Shown here in pieces: positions 51,531-64,000 of a stretch of DNA of 64,000 nucleotides. Location: contig WBMW01005542.1 of the NCBI GenBank assembly GCA_013396635.1, positions 310,001-374,000 on the forward strand. The letters are read 5' to 3'. The notes beneath the pieces are model-generated. The model was not told the DNA's origin. It did no database searches and saw only the letters and a list, made by a program, of their open reading frames with translations. How positions within the stretch are numbered: the stretch's first letter is position 1; each line of letters begins with the position of its first letter. The position numbers were made by a program, and so were the translations under genes. Origin of the DNA: Penelope pileata. Its lineage: Eukaryota > Chordata > Aves > Galliformes > Cracidae.

Positions 51531-53239
51531 GATACTCTTGCCCCCCTTTATCAGGTGGATCCTGTTTCTTCCCAGCAATTTTTTTTCTTTGAAGAGGGTC
51601 CACTGGAAAGACAAGCCAAAGCTCTGACTGTGACACCAGCAGCGCAGTCAGGAGCAGATCCACAGGTTGCCTTTGCTTCTGCTCAAGTTTTTCCCTTTGA
51701 CTGACATGACTGCTTGGGTCTCTGTCCCTTCCCCCTTCACCCCTCTGGAGACATGTAGGCCGCAAAAGTGTCTCCCCTGGCGGTATTCCTTAGTCCTTAT
51801 TCTCTTAAATCCTGTGTTTGATATCAAGAAAGGTCAAACACTTCAGCTTATATCAGATTTTGCCAATAACAATAAAAGATACATAATCTGTAATTTTTCT
51901 CCCATTAACAACAGACTATTTAACATACTCAGATACTGTTTTAAGTGAAACCAGTTAGCATAATATTTGCTTCTACCTATGCAGTTCAATAACTTGCAAG
52001 GAATATTATTTCATTAAGGTTCAAACCCCTTTTCTTTTTTTATGACTACTGTGTATTTTAACCATAGTTCAATAACATTACTAGTACCTTAAATAAGTAA
52101 TTAGATAGAAGAATGTTTCATTATAAGTACAAAATGAGACAAGTTCCTTTTCAGGATTAGAAGTCTCTTGTGAAAAAGAAATCACTGGGCTGTAGGGTAG
52201 ACTGCTTTGTTCATAGCCAGACAAGCACTGACTGCACTGCAGGGCACAGCAGCGAGGAGTATGCTGAAAGCACCGGACCTGCTCTGGCAAGAGAAATGGA
52301 CCTTTGCTGATGTGAGCATTTCTCTTTGTTCCTGTGGGATTATTTCTGCATAGATGAGATCCCTCAGATACATCCCACCTCTAAATTCCCAAAGCCACAA
52401 AATGGACACATTGAATTTTAAGTACTTCAGTTTTCATATCACTCAGTTTTCCAGGGGCTACAAATCATTCTTACAGTTTCACTCTTCCCAAAAGAGAGCA
52501 AACATTGGCAGTGAAGTTTGTTGAGAAGCGCAGAGGACAAGGTGGCTTAGGAGAGCTCCTCACTGAATCTCCCTGTCTCTCCTGCAATGCAGGACACCCA
52601 TGGACCCTCTCCTGCATGCAGGCACTTGGTGTACTGTGCTCAGTGGGGTGGTCACACGGGCTGTCACATGGTGTGTGCTATGCAGAGCAAACAGTAGGAC
52701 TGGACTGGGACAACCCTGCATGTGGTCACCATGCGTCCTCTGCATCTCTTCCTGCCCAGTGTTTTTCACAGGGAAGGTTGTTTCTTCTGAAATAAAATGG
52801 AAATTTTTCTGGGGAAACATTCTATTTTTAACTAGACTTAGTCCTCCCTTACTAAATCACTAGAGGTACTCTCAGCCATCTACGCTTGTGCTGAGGCTGA
52901 TTAAAAGGATACCATTCTAATTTAATAGCACTTTTTCAATTACTTTCTGTAGCTGTAAATGACAGTTGGACTACAGCATGTTCCTCTCAAGAGATCTGAC
53001 TTAAATTACATTCATATATCACATATCAGCTCTTCAGTTTAGCTCCAGATTTAAAAAGTACATCAGTAATCATATCATTTAACCAAATCAAATTAGCTTG
53101 CCTGGGCAAGAGGCAGTTTTAAACTTGCGCAAAATGAAAAACAACAACAAAAAAGTCAGACTATACAGTTGTCTTTCTGTGGTTGGAATAAATTCCCTAT
53201 GTAACTTAAGTACTATATAACTAACAATCTGAATGTGTA

Positions 53240-53285
53240 TACAAAAAGCTACACTTCTATATTACAAAAAGCTACACCTCCATAT
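53240..53285. repeat. Tandem duplication, 23 bp x 2
   Basis: TACAAAAAGCTACACTTCTATAT (53240-53262) is followed at once by a copy (53263-53285) that differs at two positions. This is a short, simple tandem duplication. Confidence 0.9.
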
Positions 53286-54632
53286 TGAATTCAGGAGTTT
53301 AATTTATGTCGTCATTCAGAGTCTAGGCCCTTTTAATGTGTTTTAGAGGGCTCATTTAGACTGTTTTCCTACATATATGTTTTGTTCTTTCAAACCAATC
53401 TGGCCTTCCCTTTTCCTCTGTTCTCTTTTGATTTAATATACCATAATAATTCCACTCAATCTTTCAAGTAGCAATATTTATCAAATGATTGTCTAAGAGT
53501 CTTCATGCTGCTTTTACAAAAACTCATCCTTCCCTTCTATTACTAAGTGCTTCAATCACTTTCTTTCCTTCTTGTGGCTATCGCAACCCTACCAATGTGT
53601 TTCATGTTCTGTGGATGTTGTTAGGCCTAGGGAAACCTGATGAAGAGTGAGGACTGATAGAATCACTTGAGCTGCTTCTTCTTCAAAAAAAAATAAAAAC
53701 TAAGAAAATACAATTTGTATACAAATATTTATCTTGAGTGTGAAGATACCTGGACTATTTTTCCTCATTTCTACTGTGCTTCCTTCAAATGTTATCCCAC
53801 ATTATTCATACGTGTCATCTGACCATAGATGGGCAAAAGAGGGAGAACAGGAAAACTAAAATGCTAGTTTTTGGCATAGACAGTGACACACTGGTTCCTC
53901 TGTCCCTCTCCCTTTCACACAAATATCCAATAGCCAGGGATGGTGTGTGTTGCCATCCACCAATGGGCAGCATCAGTACTGCTCATGCTTGGGCTAACCT
54001 GTCTCCTCCAGTCTCTCTGCTGAAACCTTGGATAAATGGGGGGAAAGAAGATACTCCTTCCTACAAGGGTAGCTGAGATTGAGATCTGCTGAGAATGCCT
54101 TGAGGATGACTCATTTCTAAATCCTGAAGGAGGAGAATAGTGAGGGAGATGAGCAGCTACTCAGTACAATTGAGGGTCAAGATCTCTAACTGCCTTTTGG
54201 GAAATTTCAGGGAAATTCAGTCATAAAGCAGAGGCTTCAGAGAAGTTTTTGTCTTGCCAGAAACGAGCTGGCTGAAGGGCTTCAGAACCACGTTTTTATC
54301 CTGTTTGGGCAGGTTATCCTTGGGCAGTGGGACATGAGTACTGTGACCTTCACAGATGTAATTCCTTCTGGACAGGGTCTGTAAATGCACACAGACAATG
54401 AAATTCATTAAAAATTTGCCAAACTATCCTCTAAGTTTCTGCAGTTAAAAGGGTTCCTAGATGTTTGTTTTCACTTTTATCTGCCATCATAAAAGCTTTC
54501 ATTATGCCATAACAACATGGAATGGTTTCAGTGGGAGGACGTAAGACATCATGTATCATGGAATTATACTGAACAAACCTGAACTGGTGCTTTTATGTGA
54601 ATCCTTTTCAGTAGAAGCTGTTTAACGTACTC

Positions 54633-54662
54633 TTTTTTTTTTTCCTACTTTTTTTTTTTTTT
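54633..54662. repeat. Two adjacent poly-T tracts
   Basis: T11 (54633-54643) and T14 (54649-54662) are separated by CCTAC. The opposite strand would read as two A-runs. No retrocopy is attached. Confidence 0.93.
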
Positions 54663-55369
54663 CCACAAAGACATTTGCAATGAAGAACAGATACTAAAAA
54701 ACGATGATTCATTCAAGGTAGACCAGAAATGCACTTCTTTCATGTTACTTCATTCACACTGCTTTATGGACTATACATTTTCTGCCTTCTTCCTTCTACA
54801 TTCAGACTCCCGCCATTTACATGTCACTGTAGGCAATGTGCCAGATTGGCACTTAAAACATGAAAAATCAGAAACGGGCAAAGAGAGACACAAATAAAAG
54901 GTAGGCCTACAGCACTCACATCTCTGTGTCCTTTCCTGACAAGCAGCACTTTCATTTGTGCTGGGGTGCCAGTTCTATCAAACTTCTGTCTTGTATCAAT
55001 TTTTAGCAGCATGGATAATTTATTGCATCTAGGATGATAGAAAACCAGCTTTATACATCATTCAGCTTGCAAAAGATGTGTAGCTTCAGTTCCTTAATGG
55101 TGTCATTTTGGCTGAATGCTATTAACAGATTACCCCTGCCTAGGGCAGTGGAGCATGTGCAGCAGAAAGATAACCTTGTGTTCGTAATTTAATATTAACT
55201 GTTTTCTCCATAGTACCTCTTTCCAGTACATTAACAACAAACCAATATGGCCTTGTCCCCTGCGGTCGTATTCTTCAGCAAAAAATGGATTACATGATAG
55301 CAAGTTCCTGAAGATTTCCAATGAAGTATTACAAATCACTCAACGCCTGCTCTGCAGAAATGAAAAATA

Positions 55370-57950
55370 AACAGGCTTAGATTCAATCAAATTTAATTCC
55401 TCCAATTTAGCTTTACCGCACTTCAAAGGGTGCTCTTATTAATGTCTTGGTGAAAAAATGTAACAGTAATTTTTCCTCCTTCTTATACTGAAAGCCTCCA
55501 GTTGTGTTCAACATATAGTGAGATCAAGAAAATGTTTTTTTTTTAGTGAATACTCTGACACAGTTTGATATAAAAGTGTAAGCCATTTACAGAAAACTCT
55601 TTATGGAATTTTTATCCTATTCCATTCCCGGGAGCTAAATTTATATCCTGCATTAGCTATCATAGCACTAGAGTATTAGTCTTCTTGCAAGCAGTTCAGG
55701 GCAGTCTGAGGGCCCTATCACTCTCTACCACTCACATACACAGGCATTATGGGTTTATCTCATCTTCTGCAGCAAGTGCTAGGCCCAATTCATTCCTTTA
55801 GGCTACTTTACTAATAACCTATTCCTTATCAGGGCCTCTCCACCTCAGCTTGTGATCAAAGACCCAATTAATGGAATGGAGAAAGGTGAAGCATTCAAAT
55901 AATGGAGACAGCTGTTTTTCTCTGTTAGAGAAAATCCATTTGTATTGTTATCGCAAGCTCCAAGTTCTGCAGCTCCTGTTTAATTCAGTCTCCCTCTATT
56001 TCTGCTGATGATAAAAAAGTCACAATGAACTCAGAAGAGAATGGCAGAAATATCACCGTGTTTCAACTCAGCCTGGGTGTTATCAACTTGAAAGTGAAAA
56101 TACAAGCAGATAAGGAGAGAAAATGTCCAACAAAGACCATATCAAATTTTCAAAAAATGTACTTTCATGCTGCATTCTTTAGTCACCTCTCTGAATGTTT
56201 TCCAGATTCTGATATTCACTCGCTATGTTGGCTGCCTGAATCAGAGGAGCAGAGAGTGATAATATCGTGGGTTCCACCTGAATTGCAAAGTAATTAAAGA
56301 GGGACAGTAATCAAAATTGGCTGGCATGAACATTTTCAGTGAACAGCAGCTTCTACTGAGCCTCTGCATCCAGGGGGCTCCAGCTAAGGTAAGCGTTTCC
56401 ATCACCACCGCTGGTGGATCAGGCTTGTTTCTTCATCTGACAGCGAAGTCTGAAGTCTGGTGGTAAATGTTGTCTTTAGCAGGCCCCTAGGTATAAATCT
56501 GCTCAGATTATTGCAAATGAAATGCTACACACTCTATATGGCAGCAGTTCATTTCACAAAGGTGTAAAGGCCACATTGCCACTCTCTTCCTCACCCCTTT
56601 GTAATCATGTTGTCACACTGTCACGTACAGGAATAAACATGGGCAGAACACTGTAATTACACTTAATTGAACTGCATAAGACTTACAGGTTTACAGTACA
56701 ACAGCGAGAACCAATTATGTATTTCTTAAAAATTGTGCTATATAAAGGAAAAAGGAATATGCCTCTACCAGATAGTCTCTGTGTGCATATATGAGCACAC
56801 ATACACATGTGCACACATGAGCATGGCAAAACCCTAGTCCATTTTGCAGAAGATATCTGCTTTCTTACATGCAAAGTAAGTGATTGTGAGGCTACCCGCA
56901 CCCTGAGATGGTTTGTTTATTTTTTAATTCCTTAGGAAACCTTTGGATCTGGTGCTTCCAAAGTAAGGGCTGAAAAATCCTGCATTTAAATTCTTCACCA
57001 AATGTGGACAATGAGCATAATAAACAGGCACAAAGCTACAGTGTATGCAATCAGTTAAGACAGCGAAGCCTTTCCCAGGCTGATTGTTCACAGGGGATCA
57101 CAAAATCTGTGTTAAGCTGAATAAGGAGAAATGTATTATGCATTTGCATGTATGATGAACATTTAAAAGAGGACTGTGTGGAAACAAAGAATAATTCATA
57201 ATAAACATGGAATGATGAACATTTCAAGCCCAGCTGTATTTTTTGAATCTTCAAAGGCACCAAACGTTGCCATTTTAGTATAGAAGTTTCACATTTAATA
57301 TCAAGAAGGCCGATGGAATAATATTATTTCTTCCTACATTGGAAGTTTCCTGACCATCCCATCCTATTATGAAACTGATCTCCAACAAATAAAGAAAATA
57401 AAAAGCTGCACTGAAAACAATGTCATGTGTAAAATCTACAACTATCAATAATTTCCCATTGGGACAGTAAAATGTATGGGTTCAAACATAATTTTATGTA
57501 TGTCCGTGAAATGGAAAACAAAGAAAATGATGAAAACCAATACTGGGGTCTTTCATCAGCAATAAATTCATAATTCTGCTTCACCTGTAGACGTTGCTGA
57601 GATAATGCACCAAAAGGGAATGCAACTGTGGACTCTTTTCTTTGTACTTCAGTAGCCTCTGTACAATGAAACCAGTCCTGAGGAATTATTCATGGGTTTG
57701 AGAAAAATCTTAATGAAGGTATACTTCTAATAAATGCAACCCAGAATCATATTTAATATACCATGGGCTACCTTAGGGTGGTCTTGCAAGATGTGAAGTG
57801 ACTTAAGGGTGGTCTCCTTAGATAATAAAACTCTAATGACAACCCATGGTGCTGAACGACACGTTTGTAAATGAAAATTATGCAACCTGCATGTAGATCC
57901 TACTCTGGCTCCCTGAAATTAAACAAGGAACAGGTCTAGTAAAAGCTATC
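55370..57950. promoter_or_regulatory. Candidate conserved non-coding block
   Basis: About 2.6 kb without dispersed repeats and with even composition. Motifs of possible regulatory proteins occur: CAATTAATGG homeodomain-type (55865-55874), CAGCTG E-box (55909-55914) and an octamer-like ATTTGCAT (57142-57149) inside ATGCATTTGCATG. The frame at 56025-56297 (90 codons) has no domain. The enhancer or conserved-element call rests on my impression of texture and on these motifs, which are common by chance. It needs comparison with other bird and mammal genomes. Confidence 0.28.
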
Positions 57951-60900
57951 CTAGCTAAAGGGCTATCCTATCAAAAAAAGGTTGAGGGGAGCAAAAGACA
58001 TGAATGATTTTCCAGTAGTCAAATACACTGGATTCTGATGTTGTTGAGAGAAACAATGCAGATGATCTTATTCTTACCAAAGATTAGAAGAAAAGCAAAT
58101 AAACACTTCTTTGATCTCAGATATAACTTTGATCCTGCAGGCTTCTGAAAGAATATGTCTTATGACAATACATGAGTTTCCAGGCTAAAAGTTTCTCTCT
58201 CTGTACCTAAGAAAATTTGTGTATAATTAAAAGAATTTTTTCTAGTTCACTCAAAATAGTGTTCTAACTTGCCATTATCTCTAAAGAGCTCTTAATAGAG
58301 AATGATAGAGAAATTTTACTAATTTTGTGGTAGTTAGTGAATCTACACGAACCTGTCCTCACTCTGTGAAGCATGATCTTTGTTCCTTTATACTGCTATT
58401 GCATAGTATGTGGCTTTGGTGGCAAGAAGGTCTGCCTGTTTGCCCAGGTTAGGAGGAGGTCCAGTCTCTCCTCTGCCATTGCTCAGACAGTCTGAGCTGA
58501 AGCACTGCTACTCTCAGAAGCACCAGACAAATAGAGATGTTCTCTCTGCTCCAAGAGAATCTGGAAACAATGCAGCCAAGTTAATGGAGTTACACTAATA
58601 TGCAACTAATTGCAAGAAAAGAGAAGCCTAGGGTTGTAGTCTCAGACTGGGAAGCCTATCAGTCGAAGTAATACCTTCATGAAAACTTCTACTGGGAATC
58701 TATTTTTCAAATGCCCATTTGTATTTTTATAGCAACAGCTTTGGCCTGTTCAGTCCCCATTTCCATTCCTGCAGCTGCAGCAGCCTCTATGCATTTACAA
58801 CAGAGAGTACAGTGGGACCTTTGTCTTTTCCAGAATTTGGCCAAGAAGGTCATGCAGCTGCAAATGGATCCAGGTGCTTGGGCCAGTGGCCAAGAGTGGC
58901 TTGGGTGTTTCTGGAAGTGGTGGCCTTCACACCTGGTCAGCTGAGAATTTGGGGTCTCTGCTGCAAGGCCTACAATGCACTGCCACCACACTCACACCCT
59001 CTTGTGACCTCCATACCAGAGCACTCTCTGAATCTGTGGCCTTTTTTTCTAGGTATGTGTTCCTCTTTATTTTTTATTATTTTCAATGATTTTTATGAGG
59101 AGAGCTAAGCCATGAAGGGCTAGGGCAGAGCTTATGTTGAAAAATACACTCCTGCAGCTTTGATGTTTTAAGCTGCCGTTGTTCTCAAATCCAACTTGGC
59201 TGGAGTATTAGGACAATAGCACTCTGCAAATTGTGAAATGCAGTAGCTGCCACCAAAAAAAAAAAAAAAAGAACACAAAATACAAAATACCCATACATAG
59301 CTGATAAACATTATGACTTGCCTTATGTTGATTTATAACACTGTATTTGCTCTTCTGCAAGCAGAAAAGTATTCAGATGTCCAATAATGTACTAGGATAA
59401 GACTCTGAACTTCTAAACCCCCTTGTAATCAAACAAATGAAATAAAATCATAAAATCCATGTATGGAAAACAAGAATATCAATAATTTATGAATTTCTTT
59501 ATCAACTTAGGAACCATGCTTAAACAAAGCTTTTTCATTAGACCTCAAGAAGATGTAATCAAAAAGCCAAGTCTGAACAAAAAGGTCCTGTTATTGGTAG
59601 GTTATAAGTGCATTTAGATTTTTAATAGGAACTTTGGGACTAGCAGAAGAATTATGGGAGTGGATTTGACAAACGAAGAGTGTTCAGAGGTTCATGGTTG
59701 AATTCTTTTCCCTTTCTTTGCACACCTACTTGCACCAAGTCCATGGGGAACAAAAGTGGGGCAGACTAAAATGTAAACAGCAGCTTAACGTTTCAAGTCT
59801 TGGAAGAATATTTACTTCCGTTCTAGCTTTTTGTAACTTAATCTTCTGCTTTAAAAATGATGAAAATCTTTGTACTTAGGTGAACATTTGTTGAGATTTT
59901 GGTATTTAGGTACTTGGTTGCTATTTTTTTTTACAATAAAATACTGATAATATTTCTTGACTTCACATAAAGACTCACTTCTGAGGGGCAAAAGTCATTC
60001 TGGGACACACAAGTGGTCTTCGTCCCTATTTATCAAGTTACAGAGGAGGCTAGATGGTCTTGTACCCTTCTTTGTTAATTAAGATCTTTGCCAAAGTCTT
60101 TAGAAACACCATATTTCTTTCTGTGTCACCATCCTCCTCATAGCTGTAACCACAGTTTAAGAGCTGGCTTGATCCTTAAGGACATGGTTTTATGCTCAGT
60201 AAAGCACTTTTTCATTGAGCTCAAAGTGACAGAAGCCTTAGAGGATTTTCCTTCCTGCCATGATAGAAAAATGAGGGTAAACAGGAGCAAGACTTTTTCT
60301 GTCCAAGTTCTACTTTCATACTCTTCCTTTCCTGTAAGAGACTGAAAAGATGGAATTAAAAGACAGGAGAGGGCTATACATGAGAAAAGGGCCATACAAT
60401 GGGAATTCTGTAGCCTTTATTCAATTTCTGACATGTGATATTGATAATGTTTCAGTATGGACATTAAATTCATCCCTGTGACTGTCCTCATTCATCAGCA
60501 TCTCCTCATCAAGAAATTCTATAAAATATTCAATTTCTTCTTTTTTGGGTAGTCTTTTTGACTTTGGCTTTTAATACTTAATAATTACCCACACATGATT
60601 TAACCTCGCTACAAATGAGATTTCAAGTCAGCATCTGCTCTAACTTCACGTTACTCAGAGACTCCAAGTTACTGATGACATACATATGTGACTTGCTTTG
60701 CCAACTCTGCATACTCTACCCGCACAGTTTCAGAAGTAATTTCTATTCCCTCTCTCCTCCCTCCCTCTCACACACGTGATCACAACATAGTCTCTTCGTT
60801 CATTTTCTCTTGCTTATACATAAAAAATAGCTTTTTAAATTACTTCGTAAGAACTTCGAAATGCAACCTGGCAATTTTGAGGTGGGTAGTGGGTTTTAAT

Positions 60901-61059
60901 TTTTTATCACCATCATTTGAACATCTCAAATGGTCACTTCATTCACACAAAATGTTAGATAAAGCTCCAACCCTATTGGCATCAATGGTGGTCTCAGCAC
61001 TGACTTCAGCTAGGACAGGCTTTCCTCATCGTCTGTGACAGACTATACAACGTTGTGTC
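57951..61059. other. Unique non-coding DNA
   Basis: About 3.1 kb. 58700-59100 is locally GC-rich with overlapping frames on both strands (longest 129 codons, 58719-59108) and no domain. An A16 tract lies at 59255-59270. I see no recognisable repeat family. Confidence 0.5.
59255..59270. repeat. Poly-A tract (A16)
   Basis: An uninterrupted run of 16 A, followed by an AACACAAAATACAAAATAC-like A-rich patch. It might be the tail of a plus-strand retrocopy, but no source transcript is recognisable upstream. Confidence 0.95.
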
Positions 61060-61790
61060 CCCATTCTCTAGAAATAAACTTTTCTGTTTCCCATATTTTT
61101 GTCTTAACCAAAGCTAACTGTTAAAACAACTCAGCAGCCCTCAGTCACCAGGATAACGAAACATATATTTATCTTTATTGGTAAGAGGAACACCCACAAT
61201 ACCACTCATTTGCCACATGCTAAGGACAGGCCTTGGATGAATCAGGCCCTCCTGTGCTTTGTTTGACCCACAATTGAGGCCATAAAGCCAATTTACCAAG
61301 ATAAACTACCACAGAAAGAGAAGCAGATCAAAGAATAAATATTGTTGTCGCTCTCTGGTCATCCAAAAATATCTCCCCAAACACAAGATGTGTCAAGTGG
61401 TTAATATCTTTTGAACTTTCCTTTGAGCTCCATGCCGCAGTTTGGGCCCTCTGAGCCTGTGAGTCTGCGGCCGACAGTGATGAAGCATGCACCCGGTTTG
61501 AGCTGAACTGAGAAAAGCCAAATTTGGTCATTGTTTGCTTAAGTTTGCAGCAACAGATGCAGATGCGTGGATTTGGATGTACACCTGGCATTAATCAGCT
61601 GCTGCTGCTGCTATTTCACAGCTGCCTCTGAGCAAGGCAAAACACTGGAGTGGAAATATGGTTTCAGAGTAACCAGAAATCTTTAAGGGACCTGCAGCGA
61701 GGAGGGAAACCTCCCTAGCAACATTCGTTTCCAGCTTGTTTTGGCCTTCAGAGATCTTTGGTGTTAACTCCCTCCTTATACAAAAGGATC
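61060..61790. promoter_or_regulatory. Candidate conserved non-coding block
   Basis: A repeat-free stretch with a forkhead-like TGTTTGC (61532-61538), two CAGCTG E-boxes (61596-61601 and 61619-61624) and a short (GCT)5 run between them. The part around 61440-61640 has somewhat more CpG and GC than the flanks. No exon is supported. The call rests on texture and motifs only and needs alignment across amniotes. Confidence 0.28.
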
Positions 61791-62034
61791 TGCAGTTTTT
61801 TGGCTGAAGTGTGTGTGCATGTAGGCGTGCTTTAGGAATCTGCACAGTTATTGCTGCAACCCAGAAGGACCTACACGTGCTACAGCCAGGGGCCAGGGAG
61901 GCCTGGAGAGGCAGGGTCAGGGGTACTTCAGCAGCCCCACCTCCTCCAGCTCCTTTTGTGGAACTCTGGGAAAGTGCTGGAGGTGCAACCCTGCCTTCAC
62001 CAGTCAGTTCCAGGTTTAACAGTCCTGAAGAACT

Positions 62035-62050
62035 AAAAAAAAAAAAAAAA
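62035..62050. repeat. Poly-A tract (A16)
   Basis: An uninterrupted run of 16 A directly after the GC-rich stretch 61840-62030. It is a possible 3' tail of a retrotransposed sequence on the plus strand, but no target duplication is seen. Confidence 0.95.
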
Positions 62051-63572
62051 GCCTACTTCTTAGTGTAATCTCATTTGATTTAATTTAATCTCATCTCTTC
62101 TTCCATTGAAGGATCCATACGGCACCTCAGCAAGTGTGGACACAGCAGCCTACTGCCTAAGTGGAGGATGTGCTACCTGGGCTCCCAGCATCTGCACAAC
62201 CCATCTGCAACTGCCAGGTGGAGTCCAAGATGCTTGGCTTCCAGCTGCAAGCCCCAGTGGGGGTTTTCCACCTTTGCAACTTCTTTCTCTTTCAGCCATG
62301 AAATGTTACTGTGCTGAGTTCAGCAAAAGCATTAGGCTGTGTGTCCTATCTCCAGGAGGGACTCTTCCCTCCAGAATATCCTTTTCTGGTGTAAGACAGC
62401 CAGTTTGTTTGTTTTCCAAGACTTTGGATGTGTTGCAATGCCAGACATATCTGAGGGGGCTGTACTGAAGATTTGGGCTCATTGAGCAATAACAGTTGCT
62501 GATCATCAGCTGTATGGGATATGGTGGGATACTGGGAGAGGGAAAACAGTCATTCATCAGTGACAGTTTTTGCTAATGAGGCAAAATAATAATAAAATAA
62601 TGAGTTATTTTTTCTGATAATAGCTAAGAAATGAAGCTCAAATAAAAATAAATTAAAAAAAAAAGGCAGCAAAAGCAAGCAACATAACCCAGCTCTTAAA
62701 AGTCTTCAATCTGAGGTAAAAGAGGATGAATTAAATGTTGAGGCAATCACACACATCTCACCTCCCGAATATACTTACCTTATGGAAAAGTAAGGGACAT
62801 TCATCCAATTCTCTTCACTCAGACTATAATCATGAAGGTAGATCATACCTTCTAGATAAGTACAGATAGGTGATACTTCTTGTTTTTCACTTTATGATAA
62901 CTCTGTGCTTTCATTACTAATCTTCGTCTGCTAAAAAAGCTTGTGACTTTTGGAAACAAGAGCAATATATCAATAGCTACACAGGTAATTTAACATCAGG
63001 GAAAATCCTCCCTTCCTCTTTGCCTCTTGGAAAGTGCCTACACAGCAGGCACCAAACCAACTGTGGTGCAGAGCAGATAAATTCAAGATTGCTGCCAGCC
63101 AGTAAATGTGGTGTCACGCTGTGCGAGGAGCACGGGGTGGTGCCGGTTCTCAGCTCTGTGTGTGGCTGCAATGAGAATGTCATTTAAAGCCCTTTAGCAT
63201 AGGTCTGTGTGACATGGGAGGTATTCTTGCCCAAGCTAAGCTTGATAGCTCTGGACTCAGGTGACTGGGAGCCCAGGTGAGAAGGGAAAGCTGGGATGGG
63301 TGAATGAACAGCCTTCATTTTATCCAACATCTTTTGCTGCTCAAGGAGAGCTGTTCCTTGCCTCCATGTTTTGTAGTTCTTGCTTCCTTGCTTCTCTTGC
63401 TTCCTTTCTCTATGTTTCTACTGACCTGTGTGAAAAGAAGGAAGCTCAATAGTGGAGCTGCCATTTACTTTCTTTAGTGTCTTCCATTTTTGCCTTCAAA
63501 GTCAGGATTACCTCTCTAGTGAAGAGAATGCATAAAATTCTGTGTAACAGCAACAGTGACTCAATGGAGTGT

Positions 63573-63623
63573 GCTGTGGATACTACATGGCTGTGGATAC
63601 TACATGGCTGTCGATACTAGATA
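63573..63623. repeat. Three tandem copies of a 17-bp unit
   Basis: The unit GCTGTGGATACTACATG occurs exactly at 63573-63589 and 63590-63606, and imperfectly (GCTGTCGATACTAGATA) at 63607-63623. This is a minisatellite-like local duplication and may be variable between individuals. Confidence 0.93.
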
Positions 63624-63733
63624 CACCTGTTTAGTACAGAAAATCTTGCATGTTTTTAGATAGCATATCTAGCAGACATAGCTCTAATGAACAGTTTCTC
63701 AGCTGTTTTCCAACTATTGGCATTAAGAGAAAT

Positions 63734-63757
63734 GCATGTGTGTCTGTTCACACATGC
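63734..63757. repeat. Perfect 9-bp inverted repeat, 6-nt loop
   Basis: GCATGTGTG (63734-63742) and CACACATGC (63749-63757) are exact complements around TCTGTT. The stem is alternating purine-pyrimidine. No known RNA or protein-binding role is recognised. Confidence 0.88.
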
Positions 63758-64000
63758 GATCTCTGTGTTAAACATAAAACGGGGACAATAAACACAACTA
63801 CTAGAGTATTACTGGCATGGAGAGAGCCCAGTTCCGTGATGCTGTGGGACACTAACTCGTCTTATGACTTACATTTTGGAAAAATAAATATACAACAGAC
63901 GTGGCCATCTCCTCAAAGACCTTTCTTAGGGTCTTTTCTGCATCAGTGGATGTGCAATTTTGCACTGCATCAAAAAAAGAATCCTTTAGGTCTAAAATCA

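Larger units (their letters stand above)
51531..55369. other. Unique non-coding DNA
   Basis: About 3.8 kb with no supported gene. 52505-52850 is more GC-rich than the rest. A duplicated 23-mer sits at 53240-53285. T-tracts lie at 54633-54643 and 54649-54662. The frame at 52505-52795 (96 codons) has no recognised domain. Confidence 0.5.
61791..64000. other. Unique non-coding DNA, locally GC-rich
   Basis: 61840-62030 is GC-rich and is followed by an A16 tract at 62035-62050, so a retrocopy or SINE-like insertion is possible but unproven. Frames at 61811-62068 and 62106-62468 (85 and 120 codons) have no recognised domain. The end of the window carries a 17-bp tandem repeat (63573-63623) and a short hairpin (63734-63757). 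Confidence 0.5.

Noticed and set aside
58719..59108. 129-codon frame in a GC-rich patch
   Set aside because: Overlapping frames exist on both strands, which reflects base composition. No domain or retrocopy source is recognised.
61840..62050. Possible processed retrocopy or SINE ending in A16
   Set aside because: No source gene, tRNA- or 5S-like promoter boxes, or target duplication was recognised, so only the poly-A tract is annotated.
62106..62468. 120-codon frame after the A16 tract
   Set aside because: No recognisable domain, and no promoter or splice signals that I could support.
1..64000. tRNA, rRNA, snRNA genes, riboswitches, operons or insertion sequences of bacterial type
   Set aside because: I looked for B-box-like and conserved RNA motifs and for compact coding organisation and found none. 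The window is vertebrate non-coding DNA.

Overview
The window reads as a non-coding stretch of a bird nuclear genome: AT-rich vertebrate DNA with low CpG, no bacterial-style operons and no convincing protein-coding exon. The avian assignment rests on at least twelve CR1 (chicken repeat 1, LINE) fragments. Nine of them carry the usual CR1 3' end, with short ATTCTATGA- or TCACAGAAT-type terminal repeats. Two avian-type LTR remnants support the same conclusion. The CR1 copy at 30096-30728 resembles the CR1 subfamilies I know best from chicken, so a galliform or other Galloanserae host is my first guess, but the window cannot prove it. The sequence could be an intron or an intergenic desert; nothing here distinguishes the two.

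Layout. 1-9408 is unique AT-rich DNA with two plus-strand CR1 tails (2033-2300 and 4710-5240) and two short hairpin-forming sites (3493-3526 and 8864-8896). 9409-10224 is the most unusual block: a minus-strand LTR-like element with a CAG-rich degenerate minisatellite in its U3-like part and a local excess of CpG. 10225-27320 is mostly unique sequence, with a minus-strand CR1 at 17439 and an internal, 3'-truncated CR1 ORF2 relic at 23333. 27321-27945 is a nested insertion, an old minus-strand LTR split by a CR1. 30096-30728 is the best-preserved CR1 on the minus strand. 33497-34638 holds a widely spaced 75-bp inverted repeat. 38764-51530 carries five more CR1 pieces of differing age. 49840-50100, 55370-57950 and 61060-61790 are repeat-free stretches whose texture suggests conserved non-coding elements. 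That is an impression and needs an alignment.

How it works together. No gene set, operon, CRISPR array, tRNA or rRNA gene could be supported. The only coding material is decayed C-terminal reverse-transcriptase sequence inside CR1 copies. Long open frames elsewhere are chance frames or antisense readings of CR1. I did not find a new biological system. The items most worth checking are the LTR/minisatellite block, the nested LTR/CR1, the 33.5/34.6-kb inverted repeat, the perfect 14-bp hairpin at 8864 and the candidate conserved non-coding blocks.
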